From Planctomycetota bacterium (GTDB lineage: Bacteria; Planctomycetota; UBA1135; GCA-002686595), in contig JAPKBR010000010.1 of assembly GCA_028823345.1 (NCBI GenBank), positions 1-64,000 of the forward strand: a stretch of 64,000 bases of DNA. Reading direction: 5' to 3'. Positions 54,414 to 62,410 of the stretch are shown piece after piece; the stretch's first letter is position 1; every line of letters begins with the position of its first letter. The position numbers and the translations under genes were made by a program. The notes beneath the pieces are model-generated. The model had not been told where the DNA came from. It saw only the letters and a program-made list of their open reading frames with translations, and did no database searches.

Positions 54414-56297
54414 ATGGGAAAAGTACTTGTGCTGTTGATGGGGGGTGTTCTGTTGGTGAGTGCGGGGTGTCGAGGGCCGAAGCCTGTGCTGACGCCCAGG
54501 TATTCACAGGCTCCAGAAAACCCTGATTTGCATTCGGCCAGCCAGCCGTGGCTGGTGCGCGTGGTGCACGTGGACATGGAGCTTCAGCTGGACTTCGAGT
54601 CCGAGTGCTTGGTCGGCAGCGCGGTTTATTCTCTCCAGCGTTCAGACCCTCACGAGCCGCTGATCTTGGACGTGGCGTCCTTGGATCAGATATCCGTGCA
54701 CGGCCTCGACGGAGAGCCGCGTGGGTTTCATTTGGGTGACACCCAAGAGCGCTTGGGCCAAGCGTTGACGATTCAATTAGAAGAGTTTGATCAGGCGGTC
54801 CGCGTCCGGTGGAAGACGCGACCCGAGGGAGAGGCTCTCCAGTGGCTGGGTCCAGAACAGACCGCAAGTGGTCTCGGCCCCTTCATGTATAGCCAAGGGC
54901 AAGCGATTCTGACTCGCTCTTGGTTGCCGATTCAGGACACGCCAGGGAATCGGATCAGCTGGAGCGCGCGGGTCACGGCGCCCCGGGATTTGCGCGTGGT
55001 CATGAGTGGTGAAGGAACCGGTGCGCAAGAAATCCCGGGTGATCCCAGCCGCTTGGTCTGGCAGCACGAATTGAGCCTGACTGTCCCCCCGTACTTGATT
55101 GCCTTGGCCTGTGGCCGTTTGGAGCGTCGCGCAATCTCGCCCCGAGTGGCGGTCTTTGCAGAGCCAGCCACCATCGAGTTAGCCGCGACGGAACTGGGTG
55201 GAACAGAGGCCATGTTGGTCGCCGCGGAGAAGCTTTTTGGCCCCTACCTCTGGGGCCGTTATGACGTGTTGGTCCTGCCCCCAGCATTTCCCTTTGGGGG
55301 CATGGAGAATCCGCTCTTGACCTTTGCCACCCCGACGATCTTGGCGGGGGATCGTTCTCTCGTGTCCTTGATTGCTCACGAGCTGGCGCACTCTTGGTCG
55401 GGCAACTTGGTGACCAATGAAACCTGGGAGGACTTTTGGCTCAATGAGGGCTTCACGGTTTACTGCGAGCAACGGATCATCGAAGAGATCTTTGGCAAGG
55501 GTCGCTCAGAAATGGAACAGGCCCTCGCACGTACGGACCTATTGGCCGAGATGGAAACCCTCGAACCTTGGCAAACCGTGCTGGCTATCGACCTGGACGG
55601 TCGCCACCCGGACATGGGATTCTCTTGGGTGCCCTACGAAAAGGGGGCGCTGCTCCTGCGGCGTATGGAAGAGTTGGTGGGCCGTGAGGACATCGATGAC
55701 TTTCTGAGCGCTTGGTTCGAGGCCCATGCCTTTCAAAGCGCGAGTACTGCTGACTTTGAAGAGTTTATCGCCGCGGGGCTCGCCAAGCTGCGCCCAGGTG
55801 CCATGGCAAACTTGGATCTGAACCTCTGGCTGCACCAACCGGGCTTGCCGGATGATGCGCCGATGGCGATCAGCGAGTCCCTCCTGATGGTGGATGCGGC
55901 GGTTTCGCGCGTGATTGCGGGGACGGACCCGGCCATGGTCATCGACGCTGAATGGAATACCTTTCAATGGCTGCGCTTCATTCACGGCTTGGGACAAGAC
56001 GCGAGTCCCGAGCTGCTAGGGACGTTGGATGGGCAATTTGGTTTGACGAGTAGCGGCAACGCGGAGGTGCTCTGCGCATGGCTGGAGTTGGGCGTCCGTC
56101 GGGGCTATGGGGGGATCGACGAGCGCTTAGAGCAATTCCTCTTGACCGTTGGGCGACGCAAGTATCTGGTGCCCCTGTACGATGCCCTGTGTTCCAGCAG
56201 CGAGGGGCGCGTTCGGGCCCAGCAGATCTATTTACGGGCGCGGCCTTTGTATCACGCTGTCAGCACCCAGACCCTTGACACACTGATCCATGACTGA
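54414..56297 (+). CDS. M1-family zinc aminopeptidase lipoprotein (LTA4-hydrolase-like)
   Basis: A 627-residue exported protein with lipobox LVSAGC. The M1 core is clear: the exopeptidase motif GGMENP, the zinc motif HELAHSW (about residue 322) and the third ligand in LNEGFTVYCEQRI 18 residues later. The C-terminal helical region resembles the leukotriene-A4-hydrolase C domain rather than the longer aminopeptidase N tail. It removes N-terminal residues from peptides in the periplasm. Its stop overlaps the next gene start by 8 bases, so translation of the two is coupled. Confidence 0.9.
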   Translation: MGKVLVLLMGGVLLVSAGCRGPKPVLTPRYSQAPENPDLHSASQPWLVRVVHVDMELQLDFESECLVGSAVYSLQRSDPHEPLILDVASLDQISVHGLDGEPRGFHLGDTQERLGQALTIQLEEFDQAVRVRWKTRPEGEALQWLGPEQTASGLGPFMYSQGQAILTRSWLPIQDTPGNRISWSARVTAPRDLRVVMSGEGTGAQEIPGDPSRLVWQHELSLTVPPYLIALACGRLERRAISPRVAVFAEPATIELAATELGGTEAMLVAAEKLFGPYLWGRYDVLVLPPAFPFGGMENPLLTFATPTILAGDRSLVSLIAHELAHSWSGNLVTNETWEDFWLNEGFTVYCEQRIIEEIFGKGRSEMEQALARTDLLAEMETLEPWQTVLAIDLDGRHPDMGFSWVPYEKGALLLRRMEELVGREDIDDFLSAWFEAHAFQSASTADFEEFIAAGLAKLRPGAMANLDLNLWLHQPGLPDDAPMAISESLLMVDAAVSRVIAGTDPAMVIDAEWNTFQWLRFIHGLGQDASPELLGTLDGQFGLTSSGNAEVLCAWLELGVRRGYGGIDERLEQFLLTVGRRKYLVPLYDALCSSSEGRVRAQQIYLRARPLYHAVSTQTLDTLIHD

Positions 56298-57072
56298 GCA
56301 ACTACAGGCCTTGATGCGCACCCCGGGGGAGGACCTGGGTGCTTGCGAGTTGACCCACCTGAAACGTCGAGACATTGACTTGGATCTGGCGCAGGAACAG
56401 CACGCCGGGTTGGCCGACCTGTTGCGCCGGTTGGAAGTTGACGTGACCGTACTGCCCGCCTTGGCCGGTGCACCGGATGCTTGCTTTGTAGAGGATCCCG
56501 TGCGCGTCTTTGATGAGGTGGTGCTTTACACGCGACCCGGTGCCCTCAGCCGCCGAGCGGAATTGGAATCGTTGCTGCCATTCTTGCCCCAGGATCGGCC
56601 CCGGGTGGAATTGCTCGGAGAGGCCGCGACTCTTGATGGGGGAGACCTCATGCGCTTGGGAGACGTCTTGTATTGCGGTCAAAGCAGTCGCACCAACCAT
56701 GCGGGGTTGAAGGAGTTGGCTCACGCGGTCTTGTCCTATGGGTTGCGCGTGAAGGCGATCCCCGTGCGAGGTGCGCTGCACCTACTGACCGGGGCCTGCG
56801 CCGTGGCTGAGGATACGGTGCTGGTGCAACCGGAATGGGTGGACCTGGGGCGTGCTCCGGATTTCAGACACATGGAAATCGATGGGGGGGAACCCTTTGG
56901 GGCCAACGCACTGCGGGTCGGAGACGTGTTGGTCATGCCAGAAGAACATCCCCGCAGCGTTGGGATCGTGCGTGCGGCTGGCCTTCGGGTGGAGACCACG
57001 CCGATCTCGGAGTTCTTGGCGGCGGAGGCGGGTGTCACCTGCCTAGCTCTCGTTTGGAAAACGATGGGCTGA
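56290..57072 (+). CDS. DDAH-like amidinohydrolase (dimethylarginine dimethylaminohydrolase family)
   Basis: A 260-residue member of the pentein superfamily. Substrate and catalytic elements are FVEDPVRVF, GEAATLDGGDLMRLGDVLYCGQSSRTN, the His in GALHLLTGA and the nucleophile in EAGVTCLALVW (Cys about 251). These match DDAH, which converts methylarginines to citrulline and methylamine; related penteins hydrolyse arginine. No signal peptide is present, so it is cytoplasmic. It overlaps the exported M1 peptidase by 8 bases, suggesting that the pair use peptide-derived arginine or modified arginine, which is inference. Confidence 0.85.
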   Translation: MTEQLQALMRTPGEDLGACELTHLKRRDIDLDLAQEQHAGLADLLRRLEVDVTVLPALAGAPDACFVEDPVRVFDEVVLYTRPGALSRRAELESLLPFLPQDRPRVELLGEAATLDGGDLMRLGDVLYCGQSSRTNHAGLKELAHAVLSYGLRVKAIPVRGALHLLTGACAVAEDTVLVQPEWVDLGRAPDFRHMEIDGGEPFGANALRVGDVLVMPEEHPRSVGIVRAAGLRVETTPISEFLAAEAGVTCLALVWKTMG

Positions 57073-57290
57073 AGGGGTTTTTGACGGGGGCTAGGTTTGC
57101 TGGAGCGAGGCCCATGGGGCGGCTCCGGGCAGCAAACAAGCAGGACCCGTTCGACCCGACACTGTTCGGCGCGCTCTTCGGCATAGCATCCATGAGCGAC
57201 GGAATCCACATGACGATCGGCCTGTAGTACGGCGCCAGGCACAGCGGAAGCCATACGACTTATCCGCTCTTTGCGGGTCCAGAGTGGTGG

Positions 57291-57581
57291 CTAGGCCTTC
57301 GCGTTCTCAATGGCGTTGACGATGCCAGCACCCGAAAAGGCCACCACGCTGATGAGGAAGAACCGCGCTACTTGATCTTCACGTAACCAGTCAGCACCAA
57401 GCTCGATACCGATCCCCGTCAGAGACAGAAACGCGCACAGCAACGCCACGATGCCAGCAATCTCGAGCACTGGATTCTTCGACTTGCTCCACAGGACATG
57501 GAGTCCCCAGAGAAGAGCCAACAGCGCTACGATTGCGACAATAGGGGCGAGCGCTACGACTGCGATAATAGATAAGGTCAT
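57291..57581 (-). CDS. Small hydrophobic membrane protein
   Basis: A 96-residue protein with three hydrophobic segments: IIAVVALAPIVAIVALLALLWGLHVLW, NPVLEIAGIVALLCAFLSLTGIGIELG and RFFLISVVAFSGAGIV. A single charged stretch (ADWLREDQ) lies between. No family is recognised. Codon use and reading-frame length are compatible with a real gene, but the start has no clear Shine-Dalgarno sequence. The 218 bases between it and the DDAH-like gene contain only doubtful ORF fragments. Confidence 0.5.
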   Translation of the reverse strand: MTLSIIAVVALAPIVAIVALLALLWGLHVLWSKSKNPVLEIAGIVALLCAFLSLTGIGIELGADWLREDQVARFFLISVVAFSGAGIVNAIENAKA

Positions 57582-57781
57582 GGCTGCCTAGCTTACGCTG
57601 GCCGCATCCTGAAGTGTGCGGATAAGGAGTTCAGAGGGTCTCCGCACGGCGGAGTAGGCCTAGGCCGAGACAGGTCCTATCTCCTCTCCCCCTCGGGAAG
57701 GTGGCTTGGGCCTTTGTAGGGCACCTTGGTGCTCAGTTGCTGATTCAGATGCAGGCCCTCTGCCCGCGCGCGGGCAGGGGT

Positions 57782-57814
57782 AAAAAAAGAGGAAGGCGCC
57801 ATAAGGCACCTTCC
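57782..57814 (-). terminator. Rho-independent terminator on the minus strand
   Basis: On the minus strand GGAAGGUGCC-UUAU-GGCGCCUUCC pairs fully (one U-G) and is followed by UCUUUUUUUA. On the plus strand the same position would be a C-A mismatch and no T-run follows, which fixes the direction. It would end transcripts from the sulfatase-like gene or from an independent small RNA. Confidence 0.85.
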
Positions 57815-57910
57815 CGGGTCGTTTGAAGAACCCTGTGCAACCATCGAAAGAGTCCTCTCCTTCTCTTTCGAGGTCGGCCCTCGTACCCGAAGGTAGGGGC
57901 TGAGCCATTG
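57782..57910 (-). ncRNA. Candidate structured small RNA or long 3' UTR
   Basis: Three hairpins lie in series on the minus strand: one capped by UUCG (stem UACC/GGUA, 57884-57895, extended by CCC/GGG), one with stem CGAAAGAG/CTCUUUCG (57845-57870) exposing an AAGGAGAGGA loop, and the terminator. This looks like an RNA product. No promoter is identified, so it may be the 3' UTR of the sulfatase-like gene ending at 57980. It matches no RNA family I know. Confidence 0.35.
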
Positions 57911-57979
57911 GCTCTTGCGTACAGTCTAGGGGGAGAACCAGGGGAGGTGCTAGGTAAAACGCCTAAAAATTAGATATAT

Positions 57980-59350
57980 CTATCTAGAGTCATAGGGATT
58001 ACCCCCATATCCGAGCTGTTCCATGGCCCTCATGGCTTCCTCATCCAGCTCCACCGCGCCCCCGGGTGGGGCCATTTTCAGGCCACCGAAGCTCTCTAGG
58101 GCGCTTTCCTGGTGCTTGGTCTGGGTCTCGTCTGCCATCAGGGGCAGGTTCTCCTGGGGGTCTTCGAGGAGGTTGTAGGTTTCGTGGTTTCCGTCGCTGG
58201 AGAGGATGGTCTTGAGACTTCCTGACACCAAGACGCGACGGGAGCGGCGAAAACGATCTCCCCAGGGGGCACGCAGGTCATGCACTCGGCTGTCGTAATT
58301 TTCCGAGAGCACCCCGTCTCTGCGGGGCCAGTGGCTGCGGAGCGGGGAGTCGGTTTCGGAATGGTTCAGGGCATCGAGGATCAGGCCGGGCAGGTGCACG
58401 TGACCGATCCAGTCATGGTCGTCCATGCGCTTGGTCTGACCGGGGGCTTTGACGATCAGGGGAACGTGCAAGGTGCCCTGGTAAACATCCTTGGAGTGCT
58501 CAATCAAGTCGTGTTCCCCGAGGAACTCCCCGTGGTCGCTGGTGACCATGAGGCACATGTTGTCGTAGAGGCCGTCCTTCCGCAGGGTCTGGAAGAAGTC
58601 ACCCAGGCCCTCGTCCAGATTGGCGATCGCCGTGTCGTACTGGTCCTTCAAAGCGTCGAGTAGCTCTGGCGAAGCGCTCGCATTGGGGTCGAGGATCAAA
58701 GGCACCAAGCGCTTCAGCAGATTGCCATCCGAGGAACGGTCGGGAATCGGCGGGTGGGGACGCACGTTGTAGGGCCGGTGGGTGTCCATCAGATTGACGA
58801 ACAGGAAAAAGGACTCGTGCTTGTGGGCTTCAATGAATTGCAGCGCGCGGCGCGTGATTTCTTCCACCGGGCCGCGCTGGCGTTGGTAGGAATCGAATCC
58901 CTGGGCGATGCCGTAACGCTCATGCATGTAGGCCACATTCGCTACAACCGCACCCGTGGCCCAACCATGGGCTTGGAACAACTCCGCCAGAGTGGTGTGG
59001 TGGGCCGCAAGAGGGCCCACGTTGTTGCCCTCAGACCAGCCCTTGTCCCGAAGGTCCTTGAGATCGTCTCCGGACCAGGTACGCGCCCCGTGTTCGCTGG
59101 GATAAAGCCCGGTGAAAATGGAGGCGTGAGAGGGCAGGGTCCAGGGAGCAGCGGCTTGGGCTCGGTGGTAAACCGTCGACTCTTGGGCCAATTGTTCGAG
59201 GTTCGGACTGGTGGGGCGTGAGTACCCGTAAAGGGAAAGGTGGTCCGCCCGCAGGGTGTCACAAACCACCAGCACCACCTGCTGGGGTGGCTCGGGGCTG
59301 GGCGTACAGCTCGGCAAGCAGCCCGCCAGAATCCAACACAGTCTCCGCAT
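57980..59350 (-). CDS. Sulfatase-like alkaline-phosphatase-superfamily lipoprotein with Thr nucleophile
   Basis: The 456-residue protein starts with a short signal containing a lipobox-like AGCLPSC. The core is sulfatase-fold: VVLVVCDTLRADHLSLYGY (metal site), PWTLPSHASIFTGLYPSEHG, SHDHG-type VTSDHGEFLGEHD and late His/Lys segments. At the position of the formylglycine Cys/Ser the sequence reads Thr (WTLPSH), so it is not a classical FGly sulfatase and may be a phosphohydrolase or phosphoglycerol transferase-like enzyme. TAGACT ends 7 bases before the ATG with no Shine-Dalgarno sequence, another leaderless candidate. Confidence 0.85.
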   Translation of the reverse strand: MRRLCWILAGCLPSCTPSPEPPQQVVLVVCDTLRADHLSLYGYSRPTSPNLEQLAQESTVYHRAQAAAPWTLPSHASIFTGLYPSEHGARTWSGDDLKDLRDKGWSEGNNVGPLAAHHTTLAELFQAHGWATGAVVANVAYMHERYGIAQGFDSYQRQRGPVEEITRRALQFIEAHKHESFFLFVNLMDTHRPYNVRPHPPIPDRSSDGNLLKRLVPLILDPNASASPELLDALKDQYDTAIANLDEGLGDFFQTLRKDGLYDNMCLMVTSDHGEFLGEHDLIEHSKDVYQGTLHVPLIVKAPGQTKRMDDHDWIGHVHLPGLILDALNHSETDSPLRSHWPRRDGVLSENYDSRVHDLRAPWGDRFRRSRRVLVSGSLKTILSSDGNHETYNLLEDPQENLPLMADETQTKHQESALESFGGLKMAPPGGAVELDEEAMRAMEQLGYGGNPYDSR

Positions 59351-59434
59351 GGGGGCAGTCTACGGTTCGGGGACCGCAGAGTTAGGTCCCTTCTGTTGGC
59401 AACCACCCGGCCTAGGGTGGATACTTCCCCGCAG

Positions 59435-61048
59435 ATGATCTTGTTTGGACTTCGATGGATGGGGCCGGCGCTTTGCTGGGTGATGCTTGGGCCACTGCCC
59501 CTGGCGGGGAACTCTTTCGCCGGGTCGGCCCATCTAGGTCTCAGCCCAGTCGAATCCAGGGAGACCCTTGAGGATCCCAGGGAGTCCCAGGTCGTGCATA
59601 GTCTCGAGCGTTATGCCCGGGACCTAGAACGGGGAAAGCTGCCCGACCTGCCGGGGCCAGGAACCCTCAGGGTCCTGACCGGGATGTTGGAAGATCCCCA
59701 GTGGGTGCCCGAGTTGGTCGGACCTCTGCTCGACATCTTTGGCATGGTCGAGGCTACTGCGGGGGACCCACTGTTTCGGGTGGGAGCCGGAGGGACCAGT
59801 ACTAAGGTGCTCAAGGGTTTGGTTCGGCGTGCCCTGGGCCGGAAGACGGGGTCGTCGCCTCTCATCAACGAGCTTTCATTTGGCGTGGTCTTGGATAAGA
59901 AAAAATCCATTTCACGTCGAAGGACTGCAATGGTTTTGCTCCAGGACCAGGGGCTCTCTGCTGGTCGGCAGTGCCTCCTGACCCTGGGCCGAGATGCCGA
60001 GGACCCACTGCAGCCGGAGGCCTTGATGAACGCGGCAGGTTGGACCGACCCGGCCCTGGATCGAATGCTGGTGGGTCTTCTCAGTGGTCCGCAGATCATC
60101 GGCCTTGTGCACCCCACCGTGCCCCTGCTGCGGCGCACACAAGCGGGCCGCCGTCCCTTGGGTAAGCGTGCGTGCAAGGACCTCGAGCCTCTGCTGGTCA
60201 AGATGATGGCCGGTCCAAATTGGCGTGACAGCGTGCGCGGAATTCAACTGTCCCGCGGTTTCGCCCCGGAGGAACGGGTGCCGCTTCTGATCGATGGCAT
60301 GTTGGTTTGGGACCAGCGCAAGCGCGCCAAGATTGGTTCCCGGCGGGTGACCCGCGACTATTCTCAGGCCCTCTCGCTGATCGCAGGCCGTTCCATTGGG
60401 AGCAATCCGCGCAATTGGATTCAGTGGTGGGTTTCCGTGCGTCAGGGCAAGATCCCCATGCATAAGGCAGCGGACAACTCCAAAGGTCCACGCACCCGGG
60501 CCTCCTTTTTTGGCTTGGACATCGAAGGGGACCGGGTGACGTTTGTGCTGGATAAATCGGGCTCCATGGGGAGTGAAATGTCCTCGGGTATCACCCGTTA
60601 TGAGCTTGCCCAAGAGCAGTTGTTTAGCGCGCTTGATGGTCTAGGGCAGGACGTCCAATTCAAAGTCATCCTGTTCAGTTCCGGGCCGCCGGTGGACTCC
60701 GGCGCGATGGTTGCGGCCACTCCCAAGAATATTGCTCGCTTGCGGAAGTCCCTTTCTAGCCGTGAACCGGGTGGAGGGACCAACCTGCGGCCCGCCATTG
60801 AAAAAGCCCTCGGCCATGAAGCGTCTGGTGAAATTGATTCAGAAGCCTGTGAACCGGACACGGTGGTGGTGCTGTGCGACGGGGCCACCAGCAGCGGGCG
60901 CTCATGGGTCAAGCCCTATCTTGAGCGACTGTTGCCCGTGTTGCAGGTGCGTTTCTATTGCGTTCTGTTAGGTGGGCGCGGAGACGGGACCTTGGACCTT
61001 CTGGCGGAACACTCGGGCGGCCAGATTGTCTCGCCCGGTGATGGCTGA
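59435..61048 (+). CDS. Exported VWA-domain protein
   Basis: I use the ATG at 59435 (MILFGLRWMGPALCW), giving 537 residues; the ORF-track start lies in the promoter region of the divergent gene. A signal peptide is followed by about 330 residues of helical, possibly HEAT-like sequence. The C-terminal von Willebrand A domain begins VTFVLDKSGSMGSEM, the MIDAS motif DxSxS, then GGGTNLRPAIEKAL (MIDAS Thr) and VVVLCDGATSSGRSW (MIDAS Asp). It probably binds a protein ligand through a divalent metal ion. Its stop lies 15 bases before the convergent rhomboid gene end. Confidence 0.8.
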   Translation: MILFGLRWMGPALCWVMLGPLPLAGNSFAGSAHLGLSPVESRETLEDPRESQVVHSLERYARDLERGKLPDLPGPGTLRVLTGMLEDPQWVPELVGPLLDIFGMVEATAGDPLFRVGAGGTSTKVLKGLVRRALGRKTGSSPLINELSFGVVLDKKKSISRRRTAMVLLQDQGLSAGRQCLLTLGRDAEDPLQPEALMNAAGWTDPALDRMLVGLLSGPQIIGLVHPTVPLLRRTQAGRRPLGKRACKDLEPLLVKMMAGPNWRDSVRGIQLSRGFAPEERVPLLIDGMLVWDQRKRAKIGSRRVTRDYSQALSLIAGRSIGSNPRNWIQWWVSVRQGKIPMHKAADNSKGPRTRASFFGLDIEGDRVTFVLDKSGSMGSEMSSGITRYELAQEQLFSALDGLGQDVQFKVILFSSGPPVDSGAMVAATPKNIARLRKSLSSREPGGGTNLRPAIEKALGHEASGEIDSEACEPDTVVVLCDGATSSGRSWVKPYLERLLPVLQVRFYCVLLGGRGDGTLDLLAEHSGGQIVSPGDG

Positions 61049-61063
61049 GGGATTGTTCGGGGC

Positions 61064-61969
61064 CTAGCGCGAATGGGCTATGGCCCAAGCGAGAGTCACT
61101 AGCACCAATGCCAGCAGCCCGGCGAGACCTTGGCCCTTGGTGCTCAAACGTTGGGGCACGCGCGCGCTTCCCACCAATGCACCGAGTCCGATGCCTCCGA
61201 GGAACCCGAACACGTGTGCACCGATGTCCACCCGGCCCGCGCCATCGCCGCTGCCCATGCCCAGGTACCCGAGCAGGACCGCCGCGCCCATCAACGGTGC
61301 CACACGACGAAGAGCAACGAGGGGCAAATGCTTGCGACGAACCCACTCGTAACTGCTCATCACCCCAAGCAAACCAAAGACCGCGGTGGATGCGCCGAGG
61401 GACCGGTGGTTGGGATCGCTCACCATTACGTTGATCCAGTTGCCCAGGGCGCCAGCGCTGAGGGCCAGGAACCAGGCCAAGCCGCTTCCCAGGGTGTGGC
61501 TGGCGAGAATGCCAAAACCGATTCCGAAGAGCAGGTTGCCCGCCAGGTGGGGAAGGTCTGCGTGCAGGGTCAGGGCCGTCACTAGGCGCTCCCATTCTCC
61601 CTCGCGCAAACGTTGCCCGTCCACGAGTCCCGCTTCAAACCAATTCCTGCCAGCCAGTCCGTCTTGCCCAATGGGGAACAAGGTGATCATCAATAGTCCG
61701 TAGATCACGCCTCCTAGACGCCCATTGCTCACCTGCCGAAAAGGGATTTGTTTGGGGGGCCATAAGGCATTCTCGTCTTGATATCCCCGGAGTTCGGCCG
61801 CCGCCTCGGGGGCCGCACTCGCTAATACCAAAATGCTCCACCCGTCGGGGCTGCCCACCAGTTGGTGCTCGAGGCCCATGGCGCGCAGGACCAGAGCTGC
61901 TTCCTGGGCGGCCTTCCGGCTTGGGCTGGCCCAAACCACGGCTTGGGATTCGGGTAGGGGAGGGATCAT
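61064..61969 (-). CDS. Rhomboid intramembrane protease with an N-terminal DUF2007-like domain
   Basis: A 301-residue protein. Residues 1-68 form a small alpha-beta domain (VVWASPSRKAAQEAALVLRAMGLEHQLVGSPDGWSILVLA) resembling DUF2007. The rhomboid core follows with six or seven helices: HADLPHLAGN (oxyanion Asn145), the nucleophile GASTAVFG (Ser194) and the catalytic His252 in DIGAHVFGFLGG. It cleaves membrane helices of substrates within the bilayer. The gene begins 19 bases after the end of the zinc-ribbon gene with the in-frame TGA, whose first half is homologous to its N-terminal domain, so the two are likely one operon. Confidence 0.92.
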   Translation of the reverse strand: MIPPLPESQAVVWASPSRKAAQEAALVLRAMGLEHQLVGSPDGWSILVLASAAPEAAAELRGYQDENALWPPKQIPFRQVSNGRLGGVIYGLLMITLFPIGQDGLAGRNWFEAGLVDGQRLREGEWERLVTALTLHADLPHLAGNLLFGIGFGILASHTLGSGLAWFLALSAGALGNWINVMVSDPNHRSLGASTAVFGLLGVMSSYEWVRRKHLPLVALRRVAPLMGAAVLLGYLGMGSGDGAGRVDIGAHVFGFLGGIGLGALVGSARVPQRLSTKGQGLAGLLALVLVTLAWAIAHSR

Positions 61970-61988
61970 GATCGGGTCGCCCCTTGGC

Positions 61989-62330
61989 CTAGAACAAGCG
62001 CAAGCCGCATCCGGGGCAGCGTCCGTTTCCTTTTTCGAGTTCGGTCATGCAAGCGGGGCAGGTGGCCTGGTCCGCGTCGAGGTCCACCACCGCATCCGCC
62101 GCGGCCAGTTGGTCCTGGTCCATGCTCTCGCGCTCAGCTTCATCCAGCAGAGCTCGGGCATTTTTGGCGTCAGGGCCCGCGACCGCGAGCCAGAATTTGG
62201 GGCTTCAGCTCCCCGCATCGGAGCCTGGAGGGCGTACGAGGGCAGCTTCAAAGCCGCCTCGCTCCAGGAGGGTGCGGGATTGCTTGAGTTGGGGTAGGAG
62301 GCCCTCGGCGATGACGACTTGTTGCTCCAT
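61989..62330 (-). CDS. DUF2007-like/zinc-ribbon protein with an in-frame TGA: candidate selenoprotein (or pseudogene)
   Basis: This frame is absent from the ORF track because codon 42 is TGA (62205-62207). Ignoring it, 113 codons run from MEQQVVIAEGLLPQLKQSR through the TGA (GSDAGS-TGA-SPKFWLAVAGPDAKN) to a C-terminal zinc ribbon TCPACMTELEKGNGRCPGCG and TAG. Both halves match the N-terminal domain of the adjacent rhomboid protein (VVWASPSRKAAQ...WSILVLASAAPEAAAEL), so the TGA interrupts one real domain. AAGGAGGT lies upstream; it favours a TTG three codons earlier (62339), or this ATG at long spacing. A SECIS-like hairpin follows the TGA. Selenocysteine is the attractive reading; a nonsense mutation or sequencing error is the main alternative. 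Confidence 0.6.
62174..62207 (-). promoter_or_regulatory. Candidate bacterial SECIS element after the in-frame TGA
   Basis: Thirteen bases after the TGA, GGCUCGC (62191-62185) pairs with GCGGGCC (62180-62174) over 7 bp with one U-G, enclosing the tetraloop GGUC. The loop starts 20 bases after the UGA. E. coli fdhF SECIS has GGUC in its apical loop at nearly the same distance. A bulged U is not obvious here. Confidence 0.4.
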
Positions 62331-62410
62331 GGGGTCCAAGCTTACCTCCTTAGGGCTGGGAGGGGGACGCTTCGGTTGTAGAACCCACTCTGGTTTCAGC
62401 TAGGTACAGT

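Larger units (their letters stand above)
57582..57979. other. 398-bp structured intergenic region
   Basis: This gap holds several inverted repeats: CTCCGC-ACG-GCGGAG (57640-57654), a TGCCCGCGCGCGGGCA palindrome (57761-57776 region), a minus-strand terminator, a CGAAAGAG/CTCTTTCG stem and a UUCG-capped hairpin. The 82-codon minus ORF at 57660-57908 runs straight through these structures and is not credible. No CDS is called. Confidence 0.6.

Noticed and set aside
56835-57227. 130-aa plus ORF overlapping the end of the DDAH-like gene
   Set aside because: Most of it lies in another frame of a supported gene; the tail past 57072 is too short to judge.
57660-57908. 82-aa minus ORF
   Set aside because: It runs through a terminator, a T-run and several hairpins, and its translation resembles no protein.
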